Positions 37,071 to 44,971 of a DNA stretch of 52,442 nucleotides are shown here, one piece after another. Made by a program: the position numbers and the translations under genes. The DNA comes from a virus. The DNA lies in IMG/VR virus record IMGVR_UViG_3300045911_000060, positions 1 to 52,442 of that record. The stretch is one strand, 5' to 3'. The notes beneath the pieces were generated by a model. The model was not told the origin of the DNA. It saw nothing but the letters and a program-made list of their open reading frames with translations, and ran no database searches. The first letter of the stretch is position 1. Each line of letters opens with the position of its first letter.

Positions 37071-37298
37071 TTATTCTTCATCCTGTTGCTTCTTCGGGGC
37101 GGTCGGTGGTTGATCGGGGTTTGTGTTCGCTCCCCGGACCAATCCACCGATCACTCCCAACATGAATGTCAACGCTTCCCACGCCTTCGGATTGTTTTGC
37201 AACAGGAACGGGGTCAGGAAAAGGACCAGAACCAAACAGGCAACCAGATTGCCCGCCGGACTGTTGAATCCATGTACAAAATCAACCCACCATTTCAT
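37071..37298 (-). CDS. small membrane protein, 75 aa
   Basis: Hydrophobic segments at about residues 16-33 (NLVACLVLVLFLTPFLL) and 42-55 (LTFMLGVIGGLVRG), then a Pro/Gln/Lys-rich hydrophilic tail (PTAPKKQQDEE). This topology is holin-like, but the gene sits between baseplate and tape measure genes, so a tail-linked role is equally possible. Confidence 0.55.
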   Translation of the reverse strand: MKWWVDFVHGFNSPAGNLVACLVLVLFLTPFLLQNNPKAWEALTFMLGVIGGLVRGANTNPDQPPTAPKKQQDEE

Positions 37299-37304
37299 AG
37301 CTCT

Positions 37305-37514
37305 TTACCTACCCGTTTTTTGTCGCGCCTGTTCGGAACGCATCCGTTCTTGCTCTTCCTTGACCCAATTGTTCAACATGGTCACGTAAATGTCCCGTTC
37401 CCAAGGCATCAAGGATTCGACTTCCGTAATCGAGTATTTATGGTGCTGAGCCAAGGCGAACTGTACTTCGTAGTAGTTCGCTAGGGAATTGTGCAACAGG
37501 ACTATCCGAAAAAA
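37305..37514 (-). CDS. -1 frameshift extension of the gp26-like protein
   Basis: A 67-residue frame overlapping the end of the gp26-like gene: 'RIVLLHNSLANYYEVQFALAQ', then 'ITEVESLMPWERDIYVTMLNNWVKEEQERM'. No ATG or GTG begins it near the overlap; a TTG at about 37493 is the only candidate and has no ribosome site. A T-TTT-TTC slip site (37514-37508) joins it in frame to the upstream protein, giving ~322 aa. The product resembles short tail or baseplate assembly chaperones (T4 gp51-like by position). Confidence 0.65.
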   Translation of the reverse strand, partial: FFRIVLLHNSLANYYEVQFALAQHHKYSITEVESLMPWERDIYVTMLNNWVKEEQERMRSEQARQKTGR

Positions 37515-38272
37515 TTCTGGATGCCTTCGATCACGATGTCTTGCTGATGACCACATGCCGGACACTCGAAATGGACGGTGTGGCGAAGACGCGGGATCGT
37601 GTCGAAGAACTTCTGAATCTCCGCAAACTGTTGCTGCGTCAACGTTTCCAACCACTTCACCATTTCGGCTTGGTTGAACTCCGTGATGACTTGATCCGCG
37701 TCGAAGACAGATTCGATACATGCCGCGATCAAATCGAGTGCCTGACCAACATCTTCCGTGTTCCGGCCTTCGGCTTGCAATTTGCGGGCCAATGTCAGAT
37801 TGGGATACCGCATGGTCAATCCGACTTCATCCGTCAGTTTGACCTGAGTGGTGTGATTCGGGTCCTTATCCACTTTCACTTCGTCCAGATGCACTTTGAT
37901 CGGGACGTTGGTGCCGCACGGACGATTGACGACTTGTGTTTCGCCGGTGTGTTCGTCGCGAATGGTCTTGGGAATCTCCCGCTGACACTGGTACCGCATT
38001 TCGACGATTTCGCCGATGGACTTCGAACGGATCTTCAGGAAGATGTATTCGATGTCGAACATAGACAGCTTGCTGAGATCAACAGTGCCGATCAGACACG
38101 ACTTGATGATGTCTTCAACCGCGCGGATGACTTGTTTTTCATCTTCGCTTTGCATCGCCATCAAGAGGATCTTTTCTTCCCGGACTAGGAATGGACGGAA
38201 TGCCGCCCGCTGGCCGGAAGACGGAATGGTCAATTCGTATTCCGGCGTTTTCAGTAATGGAAGGTTGCTCAT
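37502..38272 (-). CDS. 26: T4 gp26-like baseplate hub assembly protein
   Basis: 256 aa. 'VEMRYQCQREIP', 'NRPCGTNVPIKVHLDEVKVDKDPNHTTQVKLTDEVGLTMRYP' and a C-terminal zinc ribbon 'FECPACGHQQDIVIEGIQNFFG' match the family annotated as baseplate hub subunit gp26 in T4-like phages. It helps build the central baseplate hub. The ATG at 38272 is set by a TAAATA seven bases upstream. Its end carries the slip site described separately. Confidence 0.65.
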   Translation of the reverse strand: MSNLPLLKTPEYELTIPSSGQRAAFRPFLVREEKILLMAMQSEDEKQVIRAVEDIIKSCLIGTVDLSKLSMFDIEYIFLKIRSKSIGEIVEMRYQCQREIPKTIRDEHTGETQVVNRPCGTNVPIKVHLDEVKVDKDPNHTTQVKLTDEVGLTMRYPNLTLARKLQAEGRNTEDVGQALDLIAACIESVFDADQVITEFNQAEMVKWLETLTQQQFAEIQKFFDTIPRLRHTVHFECPACGHQQDIVIEGIQNFFG

Positions 38273-38279
38273 CAGCAAT

Positions 38280-38285
38280 TATTTA
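38280..38285 (-). promoter_or_regulatory. late-promoter-like element (TAAATA)
   Basis: TAAATA, seven bases, ATG 38272. Confidence 0.6.
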
Positions 38286-38303
38286 GTAGGCAAATCGGGA
38301 AGA

Positions 38304-39179
38304 TTATCGCGGTTGCTGTTGTTGTTGTTGTGCCGCGCGGCGTTGTGCTGGCGTAATCACTGTGTCGCGGAACCGTTCCCGGTTGCCGCGTCCAGTATCA
38401 TTGTTGACACTGAGAGTGCGTTCGTCCAGATCAACGGTGAGCACGCGCTTGTAGGTGAAGGTGACTGATACGCGGTGGATTTCGTTTTGGGTGTCCCAAT
38501 TCAGATCCATCTGATTGATTGAAATGGGGAAGGCTTCCAATAGCGTACAGGTGTAGGTGTCCTGATCGTTCAGATCCATCTGAGTGATCGTGATGCTGGT
38601 GGAGAATTCGCCGATGTAGTTGAAATCCTGTGTCTGTGGGTCCATGATGGAATGCATCCATCCTTCGAAGAACCACCGTTCAAACATGTCGTCTCCGACG
38701 TAGAACTCCAGATCGATATCGTTGTATTGCGGCATGTACGGGACTTTGAACTGCGAACCGTAGATGCGGTTGTCGTCGGTCTGATATGACACACCGGGGA
38801 TTTCTGCATTGAAGCAATAGAACATCAACCGGGAACCGGTTTCGATAGCATCTTTCGCGCCGAACCACTGTGCCCAATTCTGGTCGTATCCCGGCGGGCC
38901 GATGGTCTGGTCCAGATTTTGAAACAGATTGAGCGTGGCAATTTCCACCCGGAACCGATTGGGCCGGGCGAAGACATTGCTGGCAAACATTGTCGCGGTG
39001 AAGTTGGTGATGTTTGCGTAGTTCGGATGATCCAGAACCAGTCGCGGCGCATTGTTGACGAACGCTTCAAAATTCGACACCCGTTGAGGAATCGAACTGA
39101 TCGCAATCGGTTGAAACGGCGGCAACGGCGGGAGATTGAGACGTGGAATGTCCCCGACGCGCGGTAGTGTAAAAGACAT
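38304..39179 (-). CDS. tail tube / tube initiator protein (gp19/gp54-like)
   Basis: 291 aa. 'KVPYMPQYNDIDLEFYVGDDMFERWFFEGWMHSIMDPQTQDFNYIGEF' followed by 'LLEAFPISINQMDLNWD' and 'RVSVTFTYKR' is the T4 gp19 tube fold. The ~60-residue N-terminal extension and its place by tape measure and hub genes favour gp54 (tube initiator), though a major tube protein cannot be excluded. Gln-rich C-terminus. GAGG site nine bases upstream of the ATG. Confidence 0.65.
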   Translation of the reverse strand: MSFTLPRVGDIPRLNLPPLPPFQPIAISSIPQRVSNFEAFVNNAPRLVLDHPNYANITNFTATMFASNVFARPNRFRVEIATLNLFQNLDQTIGPPGYDQNWAQWFGAKDAIETGSRLMFYCFNAEIPGVSYQTDDNRIYGSQFKVPYMPQYNDIDLEFYVGDDMFERWFFEGWMHSIMDPQTQDFNYIGEFSTSITITQMDLNDQDTYTCTLLEAFPISINQMDLNWDTQNEIHRVSVTFTYKRVLTVDLDERTLSVNNDTGRGNRERFRDTVITPAQRRAAQQQQQQPR

Positions 39180-39182
39180 ATT

Positions 39183-40346
39183 CTATTTCCTCTTCTTGGT
39201 GAATGTGCGGATCTTGCGACGGGATTCCGCCCACACATAATCCGCACTCTGTTTCTGGAACATTTCCACCGGCAAGAACAGAGCGATTTCCCACTCCGAT
39301 GGATGGACGCGCAAGAACTGCGAACGGACGTGGCTGGATAGATACCGCTTCACGCATGGTCGCACTTCGGGGAATTTGGCAACGGACGCCAGCAGAGCAT
39401 AGCTCAACTTCAACTTGGTGGAGTCGTCATACCGGTCGTTATTCTTGAACTGCATCAACTTGTCGAACAGTCTCAAACGAAGCGTCCGGTCCAAGTAGTG
39501 TAGGTTGATCCCAAGGAATCCATCGTCGTAGAGTTCCAGCGGGAAGATGAGCGGAAAACGATCCCAATACGGAAGCGTCTTCTTGTGCTTGGCGTCGTAG
39601 AAGAAGAAAAACATGTTGCCGATCAACACATCGGCCAATGTCTCTCCGTTGTTCACCAACCCTTTGCGGCTTGGTGTCCGCATGTTGGTCAGCGTTTGTT
39701 TCATCCACGCGCGGGCCTTCTTTGTCAGCAACGGGATACCTTCCCGGCGCATGCGGTTTTTCACCTTGTCGAAGAACGTCAGCGGACGATCTTCGGTCGG
39801 ATAGATGCGCGGGTGAAGATCCGGTACACTGGTCTTCTTGGTCTTTGCCTTGGCGATATCCGCCGCCGGACTTGGCTTCGCCGGGACTGGCGCGACTGGC
39901 TTCGGCTTAGGTTTCGTCTTCGGCGGCGCGACATGCATGGTCGCCGCCTTCTTCGCCTTGGATTTGACAATGGCACGAACGTCGTCTTTCGGTGTCGGTG
40001 GGGTTGTCTTGGGCGGCTCCGGTGGCGGTGGCGGCGGCGGGGTCGCCTTGGGCCGTGTGGTCGCTTTCGGTGCCGGTGGAACCTTCGCCTTTTCCTGTCC
40101 CGGTGTCTTCTTGGCGAAAGACTTGACGATCTTCTGAATGTCCTTCAGGACATCGGCGCGGGAAACCTTCTTCGGTGCCGGTTCAAGATACTTCTTGACA
40201 ATTGCGCGCACGTCATCCGGCGTACCCTTCGGAAGACGGATCTTAGGCGCGGGTTCGGGCTTCACAGACACGTTCGCCTTCGGCGTAGACTTCTTCGCCT
40301 TGGCTTTGACAATCTGTGTGATGTCGCTACTCGGTTTACGCGGCAT
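39183..40346 (-). CDS. 2: T4 gp2-like DNA end protector / head protein
   Basis: 387 aa. The first ~170 residues are Lys/Pro/Ala-rich and disordered, with repeated 'DVRAIVK' and 'DIQKIVK' units. The C-terminal domain ('FFFFYDAKHKKTLPYWDRFPLIFPLELYDDGFLGINLHYL', 'VRPCVKRYLSSHVRSQFLRVHPSEWEIALFLPVE') matches proteins called gp2 or virion structural protein in T4-like phages. gp2 protects packaged DNA ends from RecBCD-type nucleases. Order 2-4-53 as in T4 supports it. Confidence 0.55.
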   Translation of the reverse strand: MPRKPSSDITQIVKAKAKKSTPKANVSVKPEPAPKIRLPKGTPDDVRAIVKKYLEPAPKKVSRADVLKDIQKIVKSFAKKTPGQEKAKVPPAPKATTRPKATPPPPPPPEPPKTTPPTPKDDVRAIVKSKAKKAATMHVAPPKTKPKPKPVAPVPAKPSPAADIAKAKTKKTSVPDLHPRIYPTEDRPLTFFDKVKNRMRREGIPLLTKKARAWMKQTLTNMRTPSRKGLVNNGETLADVLIGNMFFFFYDAKHKKTLPYWDRFPLIFPLELYDDGFLGINLHYLDRTLRLRLFDKLMQFKNNDRYDDSTKLKLSYALLASVAKFPEVRPCVKRYLSSHVRSQFLRVHPSEWEIALFLPVEMFQKQSADYVWAESRRKIRTFTKKRK

Positions 40347-40347
40347 C

Positions 40348-40788
40348 CTAGTATCGCAACTCCCGGTCGGTCATCACTGTGAATTCCCAACCCTGTTTCT
40401 TACAAAACTCTTTGGCGGCGTTCCATTTCGCTTGATTGACAGCGTAGGTCGCCATTTCGCTCAAGTACCGGGCACTCTGTTTGCGTGTCTTTGGTTGCTT
40501 CGGCGGGAAGCACTGGTCGTAGGGTTTGACTTCGATCAGATAGGTTTTGATTTGCCCATCCTGTCGCTTCACCTGTGCCACCATGTCTACGAAATACCGA
40601 TGGACCCTGTTGTCGGTCGGCTTGACATACGGCACGACCACTTCTTCAGAGTTCCAATGCAACACATCCGGGTGAGCATCCAGATGTTTCATCAGCCGGT
40701 ATTCCAGCGATGAGCGGTAGTAGATGGCGTTTACGTCGCCAACGTATTTGCCCGGATTCTTGGGTCGAAACTGTCCTTGCCACGGCAC
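40348..40788 (-). CDS. 4: T4 gp4-like head completion protein
   Basis: 146 aa. 'WQGQFRPKNPGKYVGDVNAIYYRSSLEYRLMKHLDAHPDVLHWNSEEVVVPYVKPTDNRVHRYFVDMV' is the head-completion signature, and the '..YRSSLE..' plus 'YLIEVKP' (E-x-K) parts form an endonuclease-like core. T4 gp4 acts at the last step of head assembly before tail joining. The GTG at 40788 lies six bases after a TAAATA. Confidence 0.85.
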   Translation of the reverse strand: MPWQGQFRPKNPGKYVGDVNAIYYRSSLEYRLMKHLDAHPDVLHWNSEEVVVPYVKPTDNRVHRYFVDMVAQVKRQDGQIKTYLIEVKPYDQCFPPKQPKTRKQSARYLSEMATYAVNQAKWNAAKEFCKKQGWEFTVMTDRELRY

Positions 40789-40794
40789 ATAGGT

Positions 40795-40800
40795 TATTTA
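40795..40800 (-). promoter_or_regulatory. late-promoter-like element (CATAAATAACC)
   Basis: TAAATA, six bases, GTG 40788. Divergent from the element at 40823. Confidence 0.65.
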
Positions 40801-40822
40801 TGGGCGGTTCCGGGGTGGTGGG

Positions 40823-40828
40823 TAAATA
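40823..40828 (+). promoter_or_regulatory. late-promoter-like element (GGTAAATACC)
   Basis: TAAATA, nine bases, ATG 40838. Confidence 0.6.
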
Positions 40829-40837
40829 CCAGAAGCG

Positions 40838-41392
40838 ATGCCGACTCCATTCTTTTCAACGATTCCGTTCATCCAGTACGACATGCTGGACGACAACAAC
40901 CTTCAGGCGGCGGTGAACATCCTTCAGCGGGTCAAAATCCGTGATGTCATCAAGACTGAAATGCTGGAAATGTATGAGTACTCCGTCAAAGACGGTGAGC
41001 GTATCGAAGACATCGCCCATCGCTATTACGGTTGGACGGGGTACCACTGGATCGTGTTGCTGGCAAACGACATCATCAACCCATACACCGACTGGCCGCT
41101 GTCCTACGAAGACTTCATCGCCTACATCAAGGCGCAATATACGACACCGGAGCTAGATGGTTTGATCTACGCATATCAGACACTTCATCATTACGAAGAC
41201 ATCCACGGAGTTCAGATCGATTACGACACCTATGTACGCACACCGGCGAATGAACGGAAACGGGTGACGCTATATGATTTCTTGGTAGCAGAGAACGACG
41301 CAAAGCGGAACATCCGTCTGATTGACAAGAAGCACACATCGATGCTCGAAGATCAGTTGGTCCGGCTCATGAAGGAAAACAAGTTGGTGTAA
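40838..41392 (+). CDS. 53: T4 gp53-like baseplate wedge protein
   Basis: 184 aa, near T4 gp53 (196). The central LysM-like block 'EYSVKDGERIEDIAHRYYGWTGYHWIVLLANDIINPYTDWPLSYEDF' is characteristic. gp53 completes the wedge and joins wedges around the hub. It begins the plus-strand baseplate operon with the gp27-like gene 1 nt downstream of its stop. Confidence 0.85.
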   Translation: MPTPFFSTIPFIQYDMLDDNNLQAAVNILQRVKIRDVIKTEMLEMYEYSVKDGERIEDIAHRYYGWTGYHWIVLLANDIINPYTDWPLSYEDFIAYIKAQYTTPELDGLIYAYQTLHHYEDIHGVQIDYDTYVRTPANERKRVTLYDFLVAENDAKRNIRLIDKKHTSMLEDQLVRLMKENKLV

Positions 41393-41393
41393 G

Positions 41394-42626
41394 ATGGCCG
41401 ATTTTCCGAAGGATTATAATCTCAAAGAATTGACCCTGACGCTTTGCACGGGTGAGATTTGGGACATTCGCTACATCTACCATGAACTGAACATCTTCGA
41501 AGACATCTGGTCCCCGACGATGAGTGGGTCCGTGCTCATTTCAGACACACAGAACCGGCTGGCAAACTTTCCGATCTTCGGTTTTGAAACTCTGACTATC
41601 GGGCTGGAAACGCCCGGCAAAGGACTCCTGTCCAAAACCTTCCGCGTTTACAGCGCAACCGACCGGCACCTTGGCAAAGACCGGAACCTTGCCTACATCC
41701 TCAACTTCTGTGCCGATGAAGCATGGAAAAATTACAAGGTCCGCGTCAGCAAGTCATACAAGAGCAAACAGATCCATGAGATCGTGGCGGACTTGCATAA
41801 CACTTGGTTGGGCGGCGGCACTATTGAGATTGAGCCGTCGAAGTATATCCACCACATCATCATCCCGAACCTTCACCCGATCCAAGGGATTCAATGGTTG
41901 TCCACCCGTGCCAATCCGTCCAGCTACAACGGCGCGAACTATCTCTACTACCAGACCTTCGACAAGTTCTATTGGATTCCCATCGAAAAATGTCTGGAAA
42001 AGGGGCCGGTGCAAGACATCATCTATCAACCGGCCAACGTCCGGCAATCCGGCACCCACCATGCGCGCACCATCAATCAAGATTTGGAAGCGATTCAAGC
42101 CTACACGGTGGACTTCTACAGCGACGTTCGGGAGAACCAAGAGCAAGGTATGTACGCTTCCGAACTCATCACACACAGTCACGTGCGGAAGAAGTGGGAA
42201 CGCTTCACGTGGGACTACGTGGGGAATTTCGACAAACACAAGCATCTGTATCCGGGCAACAAGTTGTACTCGAATTCCCGGCAAGACTTGCACAACAAGG
42301 CCAACAAATTCAAGATGTACAGTACCGGCGTCGCGCCGTTCTTGAACCAAGTGGACCGATGGTTGCTGGATCGTGTGTCACAATTACAACAGCTACAGAA
42401 CATCAAGCTGAGCGTGAGTGTCCCCGGCAACAGCAACTTGAAAGTTGGCGATGTCGTCAAGTTTGAAATGCCTTCGCCGGAACCGCCGCAAAACAATCAG
42501 CAGATGGTTGATAAACACTATCGCGGCAAGTTTTTGATTTCAGGCATTCGTCACAAGGTTGACCAAAAGCAATATGTGACGGTGCTCGAACTGGTCAAGG
42601 ACTCCGTATTTGAGGCGTACCCATAA
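41394..42626 (+). CDS. 27: baseplate hub protein, gp27-like
   Basis: 410 aa. 'HELNIFEDIWSPTMSGSVLISDTQN' and 'LETPGKGLLSKTFRVYSATDRH' then 'NLHPIQGIQWLSTRANP' are typical of the gp27/VrlC-like hub family, two beta-barrel domains forming the torus around the tail tube end. The C-terminal 'SVPGNSNLKVGDVVKFEMP' is the second barrel. No lysozyme domain is fused. Overlaps the phosphatase gene by 1 nt. Confidence 0.7.
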   Translation: MADFPKDYNLKELTLTLCTGEIWDIRYIYHELNIFEDIWSPTMSGSVLISDTQNRLANFPIFGFETLTIGLETPGKGLLSKTFRVYSATDRHLGKDRNLAYILNFCADEAWKNYKVRVSKSYKSKQIHEIVADLHNTWLGGGTIEIEPSKYIHHIIIPNLHPIQGIQWLSTRANPSSYNGANYLYYQTFDKFYWIPIEKCLEKGPVQDIIYQPANVRQSGTHHARTINQDLEAIQAYTVDFYSDVRENQEQGMYASELITHSHVRKKWERFTWDYVGNFDKHKHLYPGNKLYSNSRQDLHNKANKFKMYSTGVAPFLNQVDRWLLDRVSQLQQLQNIKLSVSVPGNSNLKVGDVVKFEMPSPEPPQNNQQMVDKHYRGKFLISGIRHKVDQKQYVTVLELVKDSVFEAYP

Positions 42627-43081
42627 TGGATTCCATCATTCCCGGCAAGCTATTTCTAGGTGATCTTGCCGATGCGCTTGACCCGAAATTAGGAGAGAGC
42701 ATCGACCGTGCGGTCGCTGTGTGTAACGAATACGAAATCAAACATCAGTGTGCGGATAGCTGGCAAGTCGGCTTTTTCGACGGACAGTCAGTTGACAACA
42801 AAGTCATCCATCGGGCGGTGTCGCTGATTCATGATGGCATTCATGCCGGACAGCGTGTGTTGATTCACTGTGCCGCCGGGATCAGCCGGTCGCCGATGAT
42901 TACCGCTTGCTATTTGGTCAAGGCCGGACACTTCGCCAATTACGACGCCGCGCTCAGCTACATTGCCACCCGCCGTCCAAAGATTGATCCGGCGGGCGCG
43001 ATCTATCGTTCCGGCAAATCCTATTGTGCGACCGGCTTGCGGTTGTCGGAAAAGCCCGAACCCATCATCGTGATACCATAA
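42626..43081 (+). CDS. dual-specificity protein phosphatase
   Basis: 151 aa. 'VLIHCAAGISRSP' (C82, R88) is the HCxxGxxR(S/T) signature, and D52 in 'FFDGQ' could be the general acid. The start 'IIPGKLFLGDLADA' is the usual DSP opening. It removes phosphate from protein Tyr/Ser/Thr, or from other phosphomonoesters. Translationally coupled to a baseplate gene (TAATGG), so it is a late product; its target is unknown. Confidence 0.85.
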   Translation: MDSIIPGKLFLGDLADALDPKLGESIDRAVAVCNEYEIKHQCADSWQVGFFDGQSVDNKVIHRAVSLIHDGIHAGQRVLIHCAAGISRSPMITACYLVKAGHFANYDAALSYIATRRPKIDPAGAIYRSGKSYCATGLRLSEKPEPIIVIP

Positions 43082-43085
43082 CGGC

Positions 43086-43364
43086 ATGTGCCAAGCATAC
43101 GCCGCTGAAGCCGCTTACATTCGAAGTGGAGAAGAATGGGCAGCGAAAAAAGGATTCGCCGCCCACCGGGATAATCTTCCGATCACAGAAAATCCCCACA
43201 TGAGCGGGTACTACAAAGAGGCGTGGGATCACGGCTGGAACTGTCGAAAGGAAGGTATCGTGCCGTGGGCGATTACGTCCCTCTTCCGGGAGAAACAGGA
43301 AGAGAAAACCGGCAAGTCTTGCTACGAAAATCCCACCATTGAACAGGCAGACGCGCTGGTATAA
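43086..43364 (+). CDS. small hypothetical protein, 92 aa
   Basis: 'HMSGYYKEAWDHGWNCRKEG' recalls the Gly/Trp spacing of ribosome-modulation-factor-like phage proteins, but this is weak. TACCAT lies six bases before the ATG. Function unknown. Confidence 0.5.
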   Translation: MCQAYAAEAAYIRSGEEWAAKKGFAAHRDNLPITENPHMSGYYKEAWDHGWNCRKEGIVPWAITSLFREKQEEKTGKSCYENPTIEQADALV

Positions 43365-43367
43365 ACA
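43360..43367 (+). promoter_or_regulatory. late-promoter-like element (TATAAACA)
   Basis: TATAAACA, five bases, ATG 43373. Confidence 0.5.
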
Positions 43368-43372
43368 AGACT

Positions 43373-43786
43373 ATGAAACGCCGCAATTTCATCCATGCCC
43401 TGAGTGGTCTTCCTTTCGTGGGAATGCTGGCCGCTTCGACTGTCGAAACGATCATCTATGTCCATGATCTAACGCTGACCCGTCAAAAGGTCGCTGTGTT
43501 CGATCTGGACGGAAAGACCTACGGTCTGAAGATGACGGAAGAGTACATCGAAGCGGTACGCGAATGTCACGGCACCGATCCGATTGAGTTGTTGCGGGAA
43601 TTTGTTTCAACCTGTACCGAATGGACTGTCACGCGCGGCGCGACCCGTATTGAATCCCGGATCGGGCGTATCCCGGAGTATGAAGAAGCGTCGTGTCTCT
43701 TTGTCAAGGAATACAAGACCCCCGACGTGCCGGAATATCGCGTGTCGTTCCGCGCCGGGGATCACGGTCTGTTTTGGCGGCTCTAG
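43373..43786 (+). CDS. exported protein with Tat-like signal, 137 aa
   Basis: MKRRNFIHALSGLPFVGMLA: twin Arg, then a mildly hydrophobic core, as in Tat signals. The mature part is mixed alpha/beta with two Cys in the middle. It may also be a single-span membrane protein. Function unknown; lies between two short genes with their own late elements. Confidence 0.55.
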   Translation: MKRRNFIHALSGLPFVGMLAASTVETIIYVHDLTLTRQKVAVFDLDGKTYGLKMTEEYIEAVRECHGTDPIELLREFVSTCTEWTVTRGATRIESRIGRIPEYEEASCLFVKEYKTPDVPEYRVSFRAGDHGLFWRL

Positions 43787-43790
43787 TCTC

Positions 43791-43796
43791 TAAATA
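43791..43796 (+). promoter_or_regulatory. late-promoter-like element (TCTAAATAGG)
   Basis: TAAATA, five bases, GTG 43802. Confidence 0.6.
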
Positions 43797-43801
43797 GGCG
43801 T

Positions 43802-44089
43802 GTGACTACTGTTGACGCCAACACCATCGACGCCGCGATCAAAGCATCGAAACTTCCCGTACTGCTAGTGTTCTTCATGCCGGGTAGCGTGCTCAGCGCC
43901 CGCATGGTGAAACGAGTTGGGGAATTGGACCCGACGAAGATCACCGTGCTCTTGGTGGATGTCAATGCTTCATCGGATCTGGTCCGCCGATTCTCCATTC
44001 GCAAAGTTCCGCATCTGTTGAAGATTGACGCGACTGGAAATCTGATCGCCGCCGGGGATGTATTGAGCGAAGTGATCGTCGCCGAATAG
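43802..44089 (+). CDS. thioredoxin-fold protein lacking CxxC
   Basis: 95 aa from GTG. 'LPVLLVFFMPGSVLSARMVKRVGELDPTKITVLLVDVNASSDLVRRFSIRKVPHLLKI' follows thioredoxin strand by strand, with the cis-Pro in 'VPHLL'. The active-site WCGPC is replaced by FMPGSV, so no disulfide chemistry is possible. Probably a binding or scaffold role. Confidence 0.65.
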   Translation: MTTVDANTIDAAIKASKLPVLLVFFMPGSVLSARMVKRVGELDPTKITVLLVDVNASSDLVRRFSIRKVPHLLKIDATGNLIAAGDVLSEVIVAE

Positions 44090-44114
44090 CCAATTAGTAG
44101 TCCATTTGGCCCGC

Positions 44115-44120
44115 TAAGTA
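44115..44120 (+). promoter_or_regulatory. late-promoter-like element (TAAGTA)
   Basis: TAAGTA, six bases, ATG 44127. Confidence 0.5.
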
Positions 44121-44126
44121 GCCATT

Positions 44127-44885
44127 ATGGATAAGATGTTGTCTGTTGCGAAGACTGCTTTCTATTTCGCGTCTGTCGTCTGTTTGCTTTTTCTGGCCCG
44201 CCTTCTGTGGGTCGTTCCCGACCTCATCAAAACTGAAATGGCCGCGACACGTGCCTTGATTGACACCCGCGTGTCATCACTGGAGAAGACCACGGATCGC
44301 CAATTGACCGATTGGCGCGCTACCACCGATCAGCAGTTGACGGAGATCCGCACCACCACCGACCGGCGCATCAGCAGTTTGGAGAAGACCATGGATCGGC
44401 ATCTGGTAGCACTGGAAGGCGAAACCCTGAAACGGGTCGATCAGTTGGTGGCATCCGCTGACCGGAACCTGACCAATGTAGCGGGTGGGGTGAACGATCT
44501 GACGAAAACCTATGCGGCACTCCCGGAGCGGATGAACACTTCGCTCAAGCCATTCACGAACTGTGAAGAGAACGACTTCTGTTGGCAGAACCTTGTGACC
44601 GATTCTATGGTGTCTTTCCGCGCCGCCAGCCGCGACACATCGGCCACGATGCAGGGGATTTCGACGACCATCCCGATGATCGCTTCTGATGTCAAGAAGA
44701 GCACGGACGCCTTCGCAACACAGTTCCCGATCATCGTCCAGAACACCAGCAACATCACGGCCAACATTGATCGGTTGACCAAACCGAAGTGGTATGACCG
44801 GGCGATTGGTTACGCGGCGAACGGTACGCTGATCTGGTTCAATATCAACCGGGCCTTGACGCCATCCGTGACGCTGACCAAATAA
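44127..44885 (+). CDS. membrane-anchored coiled-coil protein, 252 aa
   Basis: N-terminal span (about residues 8-30, AKTAFYFASVVCLLFLARLLWVV) and then repeated units 'TTDRQLTDWRA', 'TTDQQLTEIRT', 'TTDRRISSLEK', 'TMDRHLVALEG', an 11-residue repeat consistent with a right-handed or hendecad coiled coil. A second weak hydrophobic patch lies near the C-terminus. Possibly a phage membrane scaffold or periplasmic spanning protein. Confidence 0.6.
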   Translation: MDKMLSVAKTAFYFASVVCLLFLARLLWVVPDLIKTEMAATRALIDTRVSSLEKTTDRQLTDWRATTDQQLTEIRTTTDRRISSLEKTMDRHLVALEGETLKRVDQLVASADRNLTNVAGGVNDLTKTYAALPERMNTSLKPFTNCEENDFCWQNLVTDSMVSFRAASRDTSATMQGISTTIPMIASDVKKSTDAFATQFPIIVQNTSNITANIDRLTKPKWYDRAIGYAANGTLIWFNINRALTPSVTLTK

Positions 44886-44915
44886 AAAAATGGCGGGCCG
44901 ATACACTGGCCCGCC
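44884..44915 (-). terminator. intrinsic terminator for the minus strand
   Basis: GGCGGGCC (44892-44899) and GGCCCGCC (44908-44915) with seven A at 44884-44890, which read as a U-run on the minus strand. Confidence 0.8.
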
Positions 44916-44971
44916 GTAGCAAGAGAAAAAGCGCGAACCTCTCACAGCGCACGCTTACCCATCATTATACG

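Noticed and set aside
37427-37437. CATAAATACTC, a near-perfect T4 late promoter match on the minus strand
   Set aside because: It lies inside the frameshift extension and no start codon follows at 5-9 nt; likely chance from codons HKYS.
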